Shown piece by piece: positions 50,861 through 59,167 of a DNA stretch of 64,000 nt. The first letter of the stretch is position 1, and the number at the start of each line of letters is the position of its first letter. A model generated the notes under the pieces. That model searched no databases. It saw only the letters and a program-made list of their open reading frames with translations, and was not told the origin of the DNA. The position numbers were made by a program, and so were the translations under genes. Origin of the DNA: Stenotrophomonas raiganjensis (SeqCode) (lineage in GTDB: Bacteria > Pseudomonadota > Gammaproteobacteria > Xanthomonadales > Xanthomonadaceae); assembly GCF_030658505.1 (NCBI RefSeq), contig NZ_JAUTXR010000195.1:62001-126000 (forward strand), read 5' to 3'.

Positions 50861-51763
50861 ATGAAAACCACCCTGGATGAGCTGAAGGCCTTCGTGGCCG
50901 TGGTCGACAGCGGTTCGATCACGGCGGCGGCCGAGGCGCTGGAACTGACCATCTCTGCCACCAGCCGCACCCTGGCGCGGCTGGAGGACAAGCTGCAGAC
51001 CACGCTGCTGCGACGGACCACGCGGCGGCTGGAACTGACCGAGGAAGGCGCGGCGTTCCTGGAGTACGCGCGCACTATCCTGGCCACGGTGGACGAGGCC
51101 GAGGAACAGATGGCCGCGCGGCGGCTGCAGCCGGTCGGGCGCCTGCGCGTGGACGCCGCCACGCCGTTCATGCTGCACGTGATCGTGCCGCTGCTTGAGG
51201 GGTTCCGTGAGCGCTACCCGCAGGTGGAGCTGGAGCTGAATTCCAATGAAGGCATCACCGACCTGATCGAGAAGCGCACCGACGTAGCATTCCGCATTGG
51301 CGTGCTGCGCGATTCGACCCTGCATGCGCGGCCGATCGGCCACAGCCGCATCCGGGTGGTGGCCAGCCCCGAATACCTGCGCCGTCACGGCACGCCCACG
51401 CGCGTGGAGCAGCTGCGCGAGCACGACCTGCTGGGCTTCACCCAGCCCAGTTCGTTGAACGAATGGCCGCTGCAGGATGCCGATGGCGGGCCTTTCGTGA
51501 TCGAGCCGGCGATCGCTTCATCCAGTGGCGAGACACTGCGGCAGATGGCGGTGGCCGGGCTGGGCATCGCCTGCCTCTCCGATTTCCTGACCCGCCAGGA
51601 CCGGCGTGAGGGCCGCCTGGTGCAACTGCTTGCCAAGCAGACGCAGGAAGTGCGGCAGCCGATCAACGCGGTGTACTACCGCAACACCGCGCTGGCGGCA
51701 CGCATCACCTGTTTCGTCGACCACGTGACGCAGACGCTGGGCCAGCGTCCGTTCGACGAATAG
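50861..51763 (+). CDS. LysR-family regulator divergent from the aldo/keto reductase
   Basis: The 300-residue protein has an HTH (LKAFVAVVDSGSITAAAEALELTISATSRTLARLEDKLQTTLLRRTTRRLELTEEG) and an effector domain, close to YafC-like members. It is 118 bp from the four-gene reductase operon and is probably its regulator. GAGG lies before the ATG. Confidence 0.9.
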   Translation: MKTTLDELKAFVAVVDSGSITAAAEALELTISATSRTLARLEDKLQTTLLRRTTRRLELTEEGAAFLEYARTILATVDEAEEQMAARRLQPVGRLRVDAATPFMLHVIVPLLEGFRERYPQVELELNSNEGITDLIEKRTDVAFRIGVLRDSTLHARPIGHSRIRVVASPEYLRRHGTPTRVEQLREHDLLGFTQPSSLNEWPLQDADGGPFVIEPAIASSSGETLRQMAVAGLGIACLSDFLTRQDRREGRLVQLLAKQTQEVRQPINAVYYRNTALAARITCFVDHVTQTLGQRPFDE

Positions 51764-51769
51764 GGAGTG

Positions 51770-51831
51770 GTAGAGCCGGCCGCTGGCCGGCTGCCTGATC
51801 CTCGCGGTTGCCGGCCAGCGCCCGGCGCTAC
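51770..51831. repeat. Inverted SMAG pair between lysR and the MerC-like gene
   Basis: A direct element at 51770-51792 (AGCCGGCC/GGCCGGCT) and an inverted one at 51809-51831 face each other between convergent genes. The GTAG head of the second supplies the TAG stop of the MerC-like gene (51828-51830, minus strand). Confidence 0.85.
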
Positions 51832-52301
51832 CGGGTGCGCAACGCCCGCCGATTGCCGATGTGCGCCGCCGCCAGCAACACGCCGCCGCACGCGGTGGCC
51901 ACACCATGCCAGAGCAGCGATTCCTTCAGCGGCAGATACAGAGAGGCTGACAGCAGCAAGATGGCGCCAACGCAGGCCAATCTTGCAGGCCGCCAGCGCC
52001 CGTGCCGGTGCACCCCGGCCGAGGTACTCGCCAAGGCCAGCGACGAGGCCAGCAGCGCGAACAGCCATTCCCAGCGCGACATCATCAACAGCAATGTCAT
52101 CGCGCCATGGCCGGGATGCTGGAACGAGTGCAGCGCCATCATCGCGGCCGGCACGAAGGCCAGCAGCAGGGGCAGGGCGATGCAATGGGCGGCGCAGGCC
52201 AGGGACAGCCAGGCCCCGGCAAGATCGAAGCGGGGGTGCCAGCGTGCCGAAGTTGGCGGCTGGGCCAGGGCCCTTGCGGGCGTCGTGGGAATGTGGTCCA
52301 T
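51828..52301 (-). CDS. MerC-like four-helix membrane protein
   Basis: The 157-residue protein has about four helices and the cysteine pair C-x3-C in LACAAHCIALPLLLAF of the first helix, as in MerC-domain proteins. The ATG at 52301 is only 2 bp from a Zur-like palindrome and has no ribosome site, so the mRNA may be leaderless. Zur-type control suggests a zinc role rather than mercury transport, as no mer genes are present. Confidence 0.75.
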   Translation of the reverse strand: MDHIPTTPARALAQPPTSARWHPRFDLAGAWLSLACAAHCIALPLLLAFVPAAMMALHSFQHPGHGAMTLLLMMSRWEWLFALLASSLALASTSAGVHRHGRWRPARLACVGAILLLSASLYLPLKESLLWHGVATACGGVLLAAAHIGNRRALRTR

Positions 52302-52303
52302 AA

Positions 52304-52318
52304 TGTTACATAGTAACA
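52304..52318. promoter_or_regulatory. Zur-like palindrome between merC-like and zinc operon
   Basis: TGTTAC-ATA-GTAACA is a perfect 15-bp inverted repeat, close to the gammaproteobacterial Zur pattern TGTTATAnTATAACA with one symmetric T-to-C change. It lies in the only gap (32 bp) between the two divergent genes and should control both. Confidence 0.65.
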
Positions 52319-52333
52319 ATTGGAGCCTCCCCC

Positions 52334-52867
52334 ATGAAGCGTTCTGCTGCTCTTTTCGTGCTGCTGGCTGCCAGCGCCGCGCAGGCCCATGACATCCGCC
52401 AGCACGCACCGCACGTGCACGGCCAGGCCACCGTCGATGTTGCGCTTGACCAGCAAACGCTGGAATTCGCCCTTCAGGCCCCCGGCATCGGCATCCTCGA
52501 TTACGAGCGACCGCCGGCCAATGCAGCCGAGCAGGCCGCGCTGGCACGGGCTACGACAGTGCTGAAGGGCGGCAGCTGGGTCACCTTGCCCACCGCCGCG
52601 GGCTGCCGCCTTTCAGGCAACGATGCCAAGGCCGAGGGATTCGATGCGACGGCTGCAGCACCGCCATCAGGTGAGCACCGGCACGCGGGGTTCAGCGCAA
52701 CGCTGCGGTACCAGTGCGCCAAGCCGGCCGAGTTGCGGGCCATCGTGGTGCGCTTGCCCGTGCTGTTCCCGGGCCTGCATGAAGTGATCGTCAACAGCGC
52801 CACCGCGCACGGCCAGAACCGCAGCGTGCTGACGCCCGACAACCTGCGCGTGGTGCTGGCACCGTGA
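52334..52867 (+). CDS. DUF2796 (ZrgA-like) periplasmic zinc protein
   Basis: The 177-residue precursor has a signal peptide (LFVLLAASAAQA) and a His-rich mature N-terminus HDIRQHAPHVHG, then LDQQTLEFALQAPGIGILDYE, which is the DUF2796 pattern. DUF2796 proteins (ZrgA in Vibrio) are Zur-controlled and bind zinc for an ABC system. GGAG lies 8 bp before the ATG. It begins the operon of at least six genes that ends at 56733. Confidence 0.85.
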   Translation: MKRSAALFVLLAASAAQAHDIRQHAPHVHGQATVDVALDQQTLEFALQAPGIGILDYERPPANAAEQAALARATTVLKGGSWVTLPTAAGCRLSGNDAKAEGFDATAAAPPSGEHRHAGFSATLRYQCAKPAELRAIVVRLPVLFPGLHEVIVNSATAHGQNRSVLTPDNLRVVLAP

Positions 52868-53559
52868 GCGCAGCACCGGTTATCTCGCTGGAAGACGTGC
52901 AGTTCGGCTACGGCACGCAGCGGGTGCTGGACATCCCGCGGTTATGGGTCGAGCAGGGCAGCAGCGTGTTGCTGCGCGGAATCAGCGGTGGCGGCAAAAG
53001 TACCCTGCTGGGCCTGCTGGCGGGAGTGCTGCTGCCCGGCAAGGGCCGTGTCGAGGTGGCCGGCCACGCGCTGCAGGCGATGCGCGGTGCCGCGCGGGAC
53101 CGCTTCCGCGCCGACCACCTGGGCGTGATTTTCCAGCAGTTCAATCTGCTGCCGTTCCTCAGCGTGCGCGACAACATCGCACTGGGCCTGCGCTTCTCGC
53201 GCCTGCGCAGCGCGCGCATCAGCGGCCCGTTGGATGCCGAGATCGCCCGCCTGCTGCAGGCCCTGCAGCTGGATCCGGCGCTGATGCAGCGGCGCGCAGG
53301 CACGCTCAGTGTTGGCCAGCAGCAACGCGTGGCGGCGGCACGCGCCCTGATCGGCCGCCCGGCGTTGCTGCTGGCCGATGAGCCGACCTCGGCGCTTGAC
53401 CGTGAAGCGGCAACCGCGTTCCTGAAGCTGATGTCCGCGCAGTGCCAGGCGGCCGGCACCACGGCGCTGGTGGTCAGCCATGACGACAGCCTGCAGCCCT
53501 TGTTCGATCGCACCATTTCACTGTCCGAGATCAACCAGGCAGGTGCCGGCCATGCTTGA
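52864..53559 (+). CDS. ABC transporter ATPase of the zinc operon
   Basis: The 231-residue ATPase has Walker A GISGGGKST, signature LSVGQQQR, Walker B LLLADEPTSAL and H-loop VVSHDD, of the LolD/MacB type. GTG at 52864 overlaps the ZrgA-like stop. It works with the FtsX-like permease just downstream. This pairing fits substrate handling in the periplasm by a mechanotransmission-type ABC complex. Confidence 0.9.
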   Translation: MSAAPVISLEDVQFGYGTQRVLDIPRLWVEQGSSVLLRGISGGGKSTLLGLLAGVLLPGKGRVEVAGHALQAMRGAARDRFRADHLGVIFQQFNLLPFLSVRDNIALGLRFSRLRSARISGPLDAEIARLLQALQLDPALMQRRAGTLSVGQQQRVAAARALIGRPALLLADEPTSALDREAATAFLKLMSAQCQAAGTTALVVSHDDSLQPLFDRTISLSEINQAGAGHA

Positions 53560-54805
53560 GCTTGCCTGGGCCAGCCTGCGCAGCCGTGCGTTGAGCGTGG
53601 GCCTGACCGTGCTGGTCATCACCCTCAGCGTGGTGCTGCTGCTGGGTGTCGAACGCGTGCGCACGCAGGCGCACGAAGGCTTCGCCAGCACGGTGTCGGG
53701 CACCGACCTGATTGTCGGTGCGCGTTCGGGGCCGGTGAACCTGCTGCTGTACTCGGTGTTCCATATCGGCGACCCGACCAACAACGTGTCCTGGCAGTCC
53801 TACCAAGAGCTGTCCGCGTCGCCGCAGGTAAAGTGGGCGGTGCCACTTTCGCTGGGCGATTCCTGGCGCGGCTACCGCGTGGTCGGTACCAGCGATGGCT
53901 ATTTCGAGCACTACCGCTATGGCGCCGGGCACGCGCTTGCGTTTGCGAGCGGAAGGCCGTTCGATGACCTGTATGACGTGGTGATCGGTGCCGAGGTGGC
54001 ACAGGCGCAGAAGGTCGGCCTCGGTGACCAGATCGTGCTGGCACACGGCACCGGCGCGGTCACCCTGGCCACGCATGCCGACAAGCCGTTCCGTGTTACG
54101 GGCATCCTGCAACGCACCGGCACGCCGGTGGATTCGTCGCTGCTGGTCTCGCTGCCGGCGATCGAGGCGATCCATGTCGACTGGCGTTCGGGCGTGCAGC
54201 TGCGCAGCCAGCGCGTCAGCGCCGAGCAGGCGCGTCATCTGGATCTGACCCCGACCAGCATCACCGCCTTCATGCTCGGCCTGAATTCGCGCATCGCCAC
54301 GTTCTCGGTCCAGCGCAGGATCAACGAGTATCCGGACGAGGCGATGCTGGCGATCCTGCCCGGCGTGACCCTGCAGCAGCTGTGGCAGTCACTGGGCACC
54401 GCCGAGCGGGCGCTGCAGCTGATCAGTGCGATGGTGGTGCTGCTGGGCATGGTTTCGCTGGTGGCGCTGCTGGTCTCGACCCTGCAGGAGCGGCGGCGCG
54501 AGATGGCCATCCTGCGTGCCACCGGGGCACGCCCGGGCTACATCGCCGGCCTGCTGGTGGTGGAGGCGGTGGCGACCAGTGCAGTAGCGTGCGTGCTGGC
54601 GTTGGCGCTGCTGGTAGCCGCCAGCATGGCTGGGCGCGGCTGGGCCCTGGCCAATTTTGGCCTGTCGATCACCCATGTCTGGCCGGACGGCCGCGAGCTG
54701 GCCTGGGTGGCAGGCGTGCTGGCGATCAGCGCGGTGGCCGGGCTGGTGCCGGCATTGCTGGCCTACCGGCGCACGCTGGCCGATGGCCTGTCGCCGGGAG
54801 TCTGA
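53552..54805 (+). CDS. FtsX/MacB-like permease of the zinc operon
   Basis: The 417-residue protein has one N-terminal helix (LSVGLTVLVITLSVVLLLGV), a roughly 230-residue periplasmic domain (GTDLIVGARSGPVNLLLYSVF...), then three C-terminal helices with the cytoplasmic coupling stretch ERRREMAILRATGARPGYI. This is the MacB/LolC layout. It overlaps the ATPase gene by 8 bp. Confidence 0.9.
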   Translation: MLELAWASLRSRALSVGLTVLVITLSVVLLLGVERVRTQAHEGFASTVSGTDLIVGARSGPVNLLLYSVFHIGDPTNNVSWQSYQELSASPQVKWAVPLSLGDSWRGYRVVGTSDGYFEHYRYGAGHALAFASGRPFDDLYDVVIGAEVAQAQKVGLGDQIVLAHGTGAVTLATHADKPFRVTGILQRTGTPVDSSLLVSLPAIEAIHVDWRSGVQLRSQRVSAEQARHLDLTPTSITAFMLGLNSRIATFSVQRRINEYPDEAMLAILPGVTLQQLWQSLGTAERALQLISAMVVLLGMVSLVALLVSTLQERRREMAILRATGARPGYIAGLLVVEAVATSAVACVLALALLVAASMAGRGWALANFGLSITHVWPDGRELAWVAGVLAISAVAGLVPALLAYRRTLADGLSPGV

Positions 54806-54807
54806 GC

Positions 54808-55377
54808 ATGCGCTGGATGCTGTCGCTGTCGCTGTCGCTGTCGCTGTCGATGGTGCTGGCACTGGCCGCCTGCGAGCGGCCGGTGGATACCGGCGTGCAG
54901 GCCTTGCCACCCGCGCCGGTTGTTGACCGCGATGACCCTGCAGACGCTGCGGAGCAGGAGCTGGACTGGCTGCAGATGATGCCCAGGGACGAGCTGGCCG
55001 CGCTGGAGCGGGGCGAGGGCCCGGAGGTCGAACACAACGGTAATCGGCGCATGCCGCAGTTCGGTACCTTCCGCACCGTGGACACGGTGCTGCAGCGGCC
55101 GGTGCGCCTGCCGGGCTATGTGGTGCCGCTGGCCAACGCGCAGGACGGGCGGTTGACCGAGTTCCTGTTCGTGCCGTACTACGGCGCCTGCATCCACGTG
55201 CCACCACCGCCACCGAACCAGATCGTGCACGTGGTGCTGCCGCGCCCGATCGAGATGCCGGACATGTACACGCCGTTCTTCCTGGCCGGCACCCTGCGCG
55301 CCGAGCGGTTGGACGACGATCTGGCCGGTTCGGCCTACACCATGCGTGACGCACAGCTGAGGCCGTATGAACCCTAG
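54808..55377 (+). CDS. DUF3299 lipoprotein, copy 1
   Basis: The 189-residue lipoprotein (lipobox LALAAC) has the DUF3299 core VRLPGYVVPLA...LTEFLFVPYYGACIHVPPPPPNQIVHV with one conserved cysteine. DUF3299 proteins accompany ZrgA-type zinc genes. The signal peptide is built on five CTGTCG repeats. It begins 2 bp after the permease gene and overlaps the next gene by 11 bp. Confidence 0.85.
   Translation: MRWMLSLSLSLSLSMVLALAACERPVDTGVQALPPAPVVDRDDPADAAEQELDWLQMMPRDELAALERGEGPEVEHNGNRRMPQFGTFRTVDTVLQRPVRLPGYVVPLANAQDGRLTEFLFVPYYGACIHVPPPPPNQIVHVVLPRPIEMPDMYTPFFLAGTLRAERLDDDLAGSAYTMRDAQLRPYEP
54820..54849 (+). repeat. Five CTGTCG hexamers in a signal peptide
   Basis: Five exact tandem copies encode (Leu-Ser)5 in the hydrophobic part of the lipoprotein signal peptide. 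Change in copy number would stay in frame and alter signal length. Confidence 0.9.
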
Positions 55378-55987
55378 TCACCTGTTACTGGCGTTGGGAT
55401 GCCTGTGGTTGGCGGGCTGTGCGGCGCCGGGCGGCGACGCCGTAGTGGTCACGCCGCAGGACAAGCCGGTGCCTTCCGCCAGGGCCGAAGCCCCTATCGA
55501 CCGTTGGGACACCTTGCGGCCCGACGAAGTGACCTACCAGCGGCCGCCGCCGCAGATCGGCCTGTCACGCAATGGCATGGACGGCGTGGGTGGCCTGATT
55601 GACGACACTGGTTCGGGCACGCCACCGGGGCAGGAAATCGACCATTCCAGCCCCGACCGCGCCAAGCAGTTCGGCTCTTCGCGCGTGGTCGACGCCGTCG
55701 ACGGTCGCACGGTGGATCTGGATGGGTACGTGGTACCGCTCGGTACCAACGATGCCGGCCTGGTCGATGAACTGCTGTTCGTGCCGTTCTACGGTGCCTG
55801 CATCCATGTGCCACCACCGCCGCCCAACCAGATCATCCACGTGACCCTGGCGACACCGATCGCGCTGGGCGATCTGTGGGATCCGTACCGGCTTGCCGGC
55901 CGCCTGCGGGTGAAGCGTTTCGACGCGGACATCGCCAGCGCGTCCTACGATGCCGCGGCAGCCACGCTGACGGCGATCCGCAACTGA
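55367..55987 (+). CDS. DUF3299 lipoprotein, copy 2
   Basis: The 206-residue lipoprotein (lipobox LAGC) has the same DUF3299 core as the gene before it: VDLDGYVVPLG...DELLFVPFYGACIHVPPPPPNQIIHV. The two are a tandem duplication, with this copy having a longer N-terminal part. It overlaps copy 1 by 11 bp and the next gene by one base. Confidence 0.85.
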   Translation: MNPSHLLLALGCLWLAGCAAPGGDAVVVTPQDKPVPSARAEAPIDRWDTLRPDEVTYQRPPPQIGLSRNGMDGVGGLIDDTGSGTPPGQEIDHSSPDRAKQFGSSRVVDAVDGRTVDLDGYVVPLGTNDAGLVDELLFVPFYGACIHVPPPPPNQIIHVTLATPIALGDLWDPYRLAGRLRVKRFDADIASASYDAAAATLTAIRN

Positions 55988-56733
55988 TGCGCAGGCGATG
56001 GATCATGGCTGCCGGGCTGATCGTGGGCGCGGTGGTGCTGCTGGTGTGGTGGCAGCGGCAGCGCGCACCCACCGCGCCGCCGGCGGTTGCGTTTCCAGCA
56101 CCGGCGTCCGATGCCAGCCAGCGCATCGAACAGCGCCTCGGTGACGACCACACATTCCGCAACGACGTGCTGTTCCTGCTCGCGGCAACATTGCGTGACC
56201 GCTGCCAGCCGGCGCAGGCGGGAGTGCTGGCGCGCATGGCCAATCGTGCATCGCTGCCGGTGCTGGCGGCAGTCAGCGCGGTGACCCAGCAGGATCCATC
56301 GCTGGACCGGCCCATCTACCAGTACATCCAGCATCGCGCTGACGCGACGCCGTGCGGGCAGACGCTGCAGATGCCGTTGGCCGGTGGACGCCGCATGGCC
56401 GTGGACATCGAACAGTACGCGCGCACGTTCCCGGACAGCTACTTCGACCCGCAACGCAGCAGCGAACCGCGGGATTTCGGTGGGCTGTCGCTGCGGCAGC
56501 GCGCCGGCAACGCCTGCAACAGCGTGGTGTACTCGGTGCTGCCGCTGGGTGGCACCGACTGGCGGTGCAGCAGCCTGCGCGCGAATGCCCGTGCGCGCGT
56601 GCGCGGGCTGTGCGAGGACGAGCTGCGGCGCCAGCATGGTGACATTGGTGGCGAGCTGGACGCCGCCGTGGGGCAGGGCATGCAGAGCGCGGTGGTATCG
56701 GCGATCGCCGCGCTGCCGGAGGACTGCCGGTAA
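55987..56733 (+). CDS. Membrane-anchored protein with six cysteines, unknown
   Basis: The 248-residue protein has one N-terminal helix (MAAGLIVGAVVLLVWW) and a periplasmic domain with six cysteines (DRCQ, TPCGQ, NACNS, WRCSS, GLCED, EDCR), which suggests three disulfides. No family was recognised. It shares a base with the DUF3299 gene (TGATG), so it is the last member of the zinc operon. Confidence 0.65.
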   Translation: MRRRWIMAAGLIVGAVVLLVWWQRQRAPTAPPAVAFPAPASDASQRIEQRLGDDHTFRNDVLFLLAATLRDRCQPAQAGVLARMANRASLPVLAAVSAVTQQDPSLDRPIYQYIQHRADATPCGQTLQMPLAGGRRMAVDIEQYARTFPDSYFDPQRSSEPRDFGGLSLRQRAGNACNSVVYSVLPLGGTDWRCSSLRANARARVRGLCEDELRRQHGDIGGELDAAVGQGMQSAVVSAIAALPEDCR

Positions 56734-56743
56734 GCGTTCACCA

Positions 56744-56766
56744 GTAGAGCCAGGCCATGCCTGGCT
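56744..56766 (+). repeat. Single SMAG element after the zinc operon
   Basis: GTAG head and AGCCAGGC/GCCTGGCT stem, 11 bp after the operon. A weak inverted remnant may follow near 56780-56796. Confidence 0.75.
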
Positions 56767-56822
56767 GGCCGTTCCGTCGAGCAGGCTGTCCTCTACAAAA
56801 GCTGAATCGGCTGGCTTCCAAA

Positions 56823-56858
56823 GCCATAACTATACAGGACATCCTGTATAGTTATGGC
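56823..56858. promoter_or_regulatory. 36-bp operator before the MFS pump
   Basis: A perfect inverted repeat has 17-bp arms (left arm GCCATAACTATACAGGA) and a 2-bp spacer. TATAGT inside the right arm (56847-56852) may be the -10 box, 33 bp before the pump start. A TetR-type repressor gene is the second gene of the unit, so autoregulation is likely. Confidence 0.75.
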
Positions 56859-56885
56859 CGTACTCCACCCCCATCAGGTTCTCCC

Positions 56886-58418
56886 ATGGCTTTGTCCCAG
56901 CCCTTGGCCGGTGCTCCGGCCCTGTCGCGTGCCCGTCGCTGGGCACTGTTGTTCACCGTAGCCGCCGGCCTGCTGCTGGTCACGCTCGACAACTCCGTGC
57001 TCTACACCGCACTGCCCACCCTGACCGAGGAACTCTCGGCCAGTGCCGGACAGGCGCTGTGGATCATCAACGCCTATCCGCTGGTGATGGCCGGCCTGCT
57101 GCTGGGTGCGGGCACGCTGGGCGACCGCATCGGCCATCGCCGCATGTTCCTGATCGGCCTGGTGGTGTTCGGCGTCGCCTCGCTGGCAGCGGCGTTCGCC
57201 GACACCGCAGCGCAGCTGATTGCCGCACGTGCCTTCCTGGCGATCGGTGCCGCGGCGATGATGCCGGCCACGCTGGCGCTGATCGGCCTGAGCTTCCACG
57301 AAGAACGCGAACGCAACATCGCCATCGCGATCTGGGGTTCGGTGGCCATCGTCGGTGCGGCGCTCGGCCCGATCATTGGCGGCTGGCTGCTGCAGCACTT
57401 CTGGTGGGGCTCGGTGTTCCTGATCAACGTGCCGGTGGTGGTGGTCGCGTTCGTGGCCACGCTGCTGTTGGCGCCGGAAGGCCAGCGCGACACCTCGCGG
57501 CCATGGGACCTTGTGTCCTCGGTGCTGGCATTGGCGGCACTGTCCGGCCTGGTGCTGGCGATCAAGTCGCTGATCGCTACGCCGCCGTCGTATGCGCTGG
57601 GCGCGGGCGCGCTGCTGCTGGCCGTCATCAGCGGTGCGGCGTTCGCGCGCCGCCAGCAGCAGCTGCCGTACCCGCTGCTGGACTTTGCGATCTTCCGCAA
57701 TCCTGCGTTCCTGGCCGGCACGCTGTCGGCGGTGTTCACCCTGTTCGCGATGGCTGGCCTGCAGCTGGTCACCACCCAGCGCTTCCAGCTGGTTGCAGGC
57801 TTCACGCCGCTGCAGGCGGGCCTGCTGGTCTCGGTGGCGGCACTGGGCAGCCTGCCCAGCGCGCTGCTGGGCGGCAGCATCCTGCACCGGGTGGGCCTGC
57901 GCCCGCTGATCTGTGGTGGCCTGGCCGCAGGTGCGCTGGGCGTCGGCGTGGTGGCGTTCGGCTTCCCGCACGGCCTTGGCTGGGTGGTGGCTGGTATGGC
58001 CATCACCGGCTTCGGCATGGGTTCGGCCATCTCGGTGGCATCCACCGCCATCCTCAACAATGTGCCGGCACACCGCGCAGGCATGGCCTCGTCGGTGGAA
58101 GAAGTGTCCTATGAGTTCGGTGGCCTGCTGGCGGTGGCGATGCTGGGCAGCCTGAGCGCAGCGATGTACAGCGCCTTCTTGCCAGTCTCGGTGGACATGC
58201 CCGCACTTGCCCGCGAAGGCTTCACCCAGGCGCTGCACGTGGCACGCGAGAGTGGGCAGGGCGAGTGGTTCGCACTGGCTGCGGCCGCGTATGACCGTGG
58301 CTACCAGATCGTGCTGCTGGTGATCACGGCGGTGCTGGCGATGGGCGCGACGATCATCGCGCGCCTGCTGCGCGGCCGGGTCGGCAGCCGCGAGGGTGCG
58401 GCCGATCGCGTAAAATGA
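56886..58418 (+). CDS. MFS drug efflux pump, DHA2 family (SmvA-like)
   Basis: The 510-residue protein has 14 predicted helices, motif A LGDRIGHRRMFLIG, the early stretch LLLVTLDNSVLYTALPTL and AIWGSVAIVGAALGPIIGGWLL (motif C) of DHA2 pumps. The nearest known type is SmvA, which exports cationic biocides and dyes under control of the TetR regulator SmvR. It lies 4 bp before a tetR gene and 28 bp after a long palindrome. Confidence 0.88.
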   Translation: MALSQPLAGAPALSRARRWALLFTVAAGLLLVTLDNSVLYTALPTLTEELSASAGQALWIINAYPLVMAGLLLGAGTLGDRIGHRRMFLIGLVVFGVASLAAAFADTAAQLIAARAFLAIGAAAMMPATLALIGLSFHEERERNIAIAIWGSVAIVGAALGPIIGGWLLQHFWWGSVFLINVPVVVVAFVATLLLAPEGQRDTSRPWDLVSSVLALAALSGLVLAIKSLIATPPSYALGAGALLLAVISGAAFARRQQQLPYPLLDFAIFRNPAFLAGTLSAVFTLFAMAGLQLVTTQRFQLVAGFTPLQAGLLVSVAALGSLPSALLGGSILHRVGLRPLICGGLAAGALGVGVVAFGFPHGLGWVVAGMAITGFGMGSAISVASTAILNNVPAHRAGMASSVEEVSYEFGGLLAVAMLGSLSAAMYSAFLPVSVDMPALAREGFTQALHVARESGQGEWFALAAAAYDRGYQIVLLVITAVLAMGATIIARLLRGRVGSREGAADRVK

Positions 58419-58422
58419 AGCG

Positions 58423-58980
58423 ATGAGAACCAGCAAGCGCGACCGCATCCTCGACGCCGCCGTCAACGTGATCAATCGTGATGGCGTGCGAGCGGTGACC
58501 TTCGAGTCGGTGGCGGCCGAGGCCAAGCTGACCCGCGGCGGCCTGCTGTACCACTTCCCGTCGCGCGAGGCGCTGCTGCGCGGCATCGACGAGCACCTGG
58601 TGCAGGCCTGGGAGACGTCGATGGAAACGCTGCTGGGCAAGCGCGCGGATGAAGCGACGGCACTGGAGCGTTACCAGACCTTCGTGCGTGTCTCGGCGCA
58701 GAGTGCAACCCGTGCCGAACTGATGTTCATGCTCGAATCGGCGGACCCGGACGCCGATGAGCGTCCGTGGGGCCCGGCGGTACGGCGTTGGGCGCCGTTG
58801 CCGCCGTCGGCCGGGCAGAACGACCCGGCCTCACTCGACAACTTCGTGGCACGGTTGGCCGCCGATGGCCTGTGGATCTACGAGGCGATGTACGAAGGGC
58901 AGCTGGATGAAAGCGTGCGCGCCCAGGTTGCCGAACGCATCGCCGGGTTGTTGGCGAAGAATGACGGAACGTCCAGTTGA
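58423..58980 (+). CDS. TetR-family repressor (SmvR-like)
   Basis: The 185-residue protein has the TetR HTH (RILDAAVNVINRDGVRAVTFESVAAEAKLTRGGLLYHFPSREALLRG) and a ligand domain with tryptophans (WGPAVRRWAPL). It is the second gene of the pump operon and the best candidate for binding the 36-bp palindrome. Confidence 0.9.
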   Translation: MRTSKRDRILDAAVNVINRDGVRAVTFESVAAEAKLTRGGLLYHFPSREALLRGIDEHLVQAWETSMETLLGKRADEATALERYQTFVRVSAQSATRAELMFMLESADPDADERPWGPAVRRWAPLPPSAGQNDPASLDNFVARLAADGLWIYEAMYEGQLDESVRAQVAERIAGLLAKNDGTSS

Positions 58981-59011
58981 GCGGCCGGCCGACGCGGAGA
59001 CACCGCCCGTG

Positions 59012-59153
59012 GTAGAACCGACCGCTGGTCGGCTGCCCTTCGGTCAGGCCACGAAAATGCCGCTTCGATAGAGCCGACTGTCGGTCGACTGCTTTTCGCT
59101 CAGGCAACGAAACCCCGCGCGTTCTGCGTCAGTCGGCCAACGGCCGATTCTAC
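59012..59153. repeat. Three SMAG elements between tetR and araC
   Basis: Direct element 59012-59034 (ACCGACC/GGTCGGCT), direct 59068-59090 with head ATAG (AGCCGAC/GTCGACT) and inverted 59131-59153 (AGTCGGCC/GGCCGATT). They are flanked by convergent genes. Confidence 0.75.
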
Positions 59154-59167
59154 CCCTCACCCATTTA

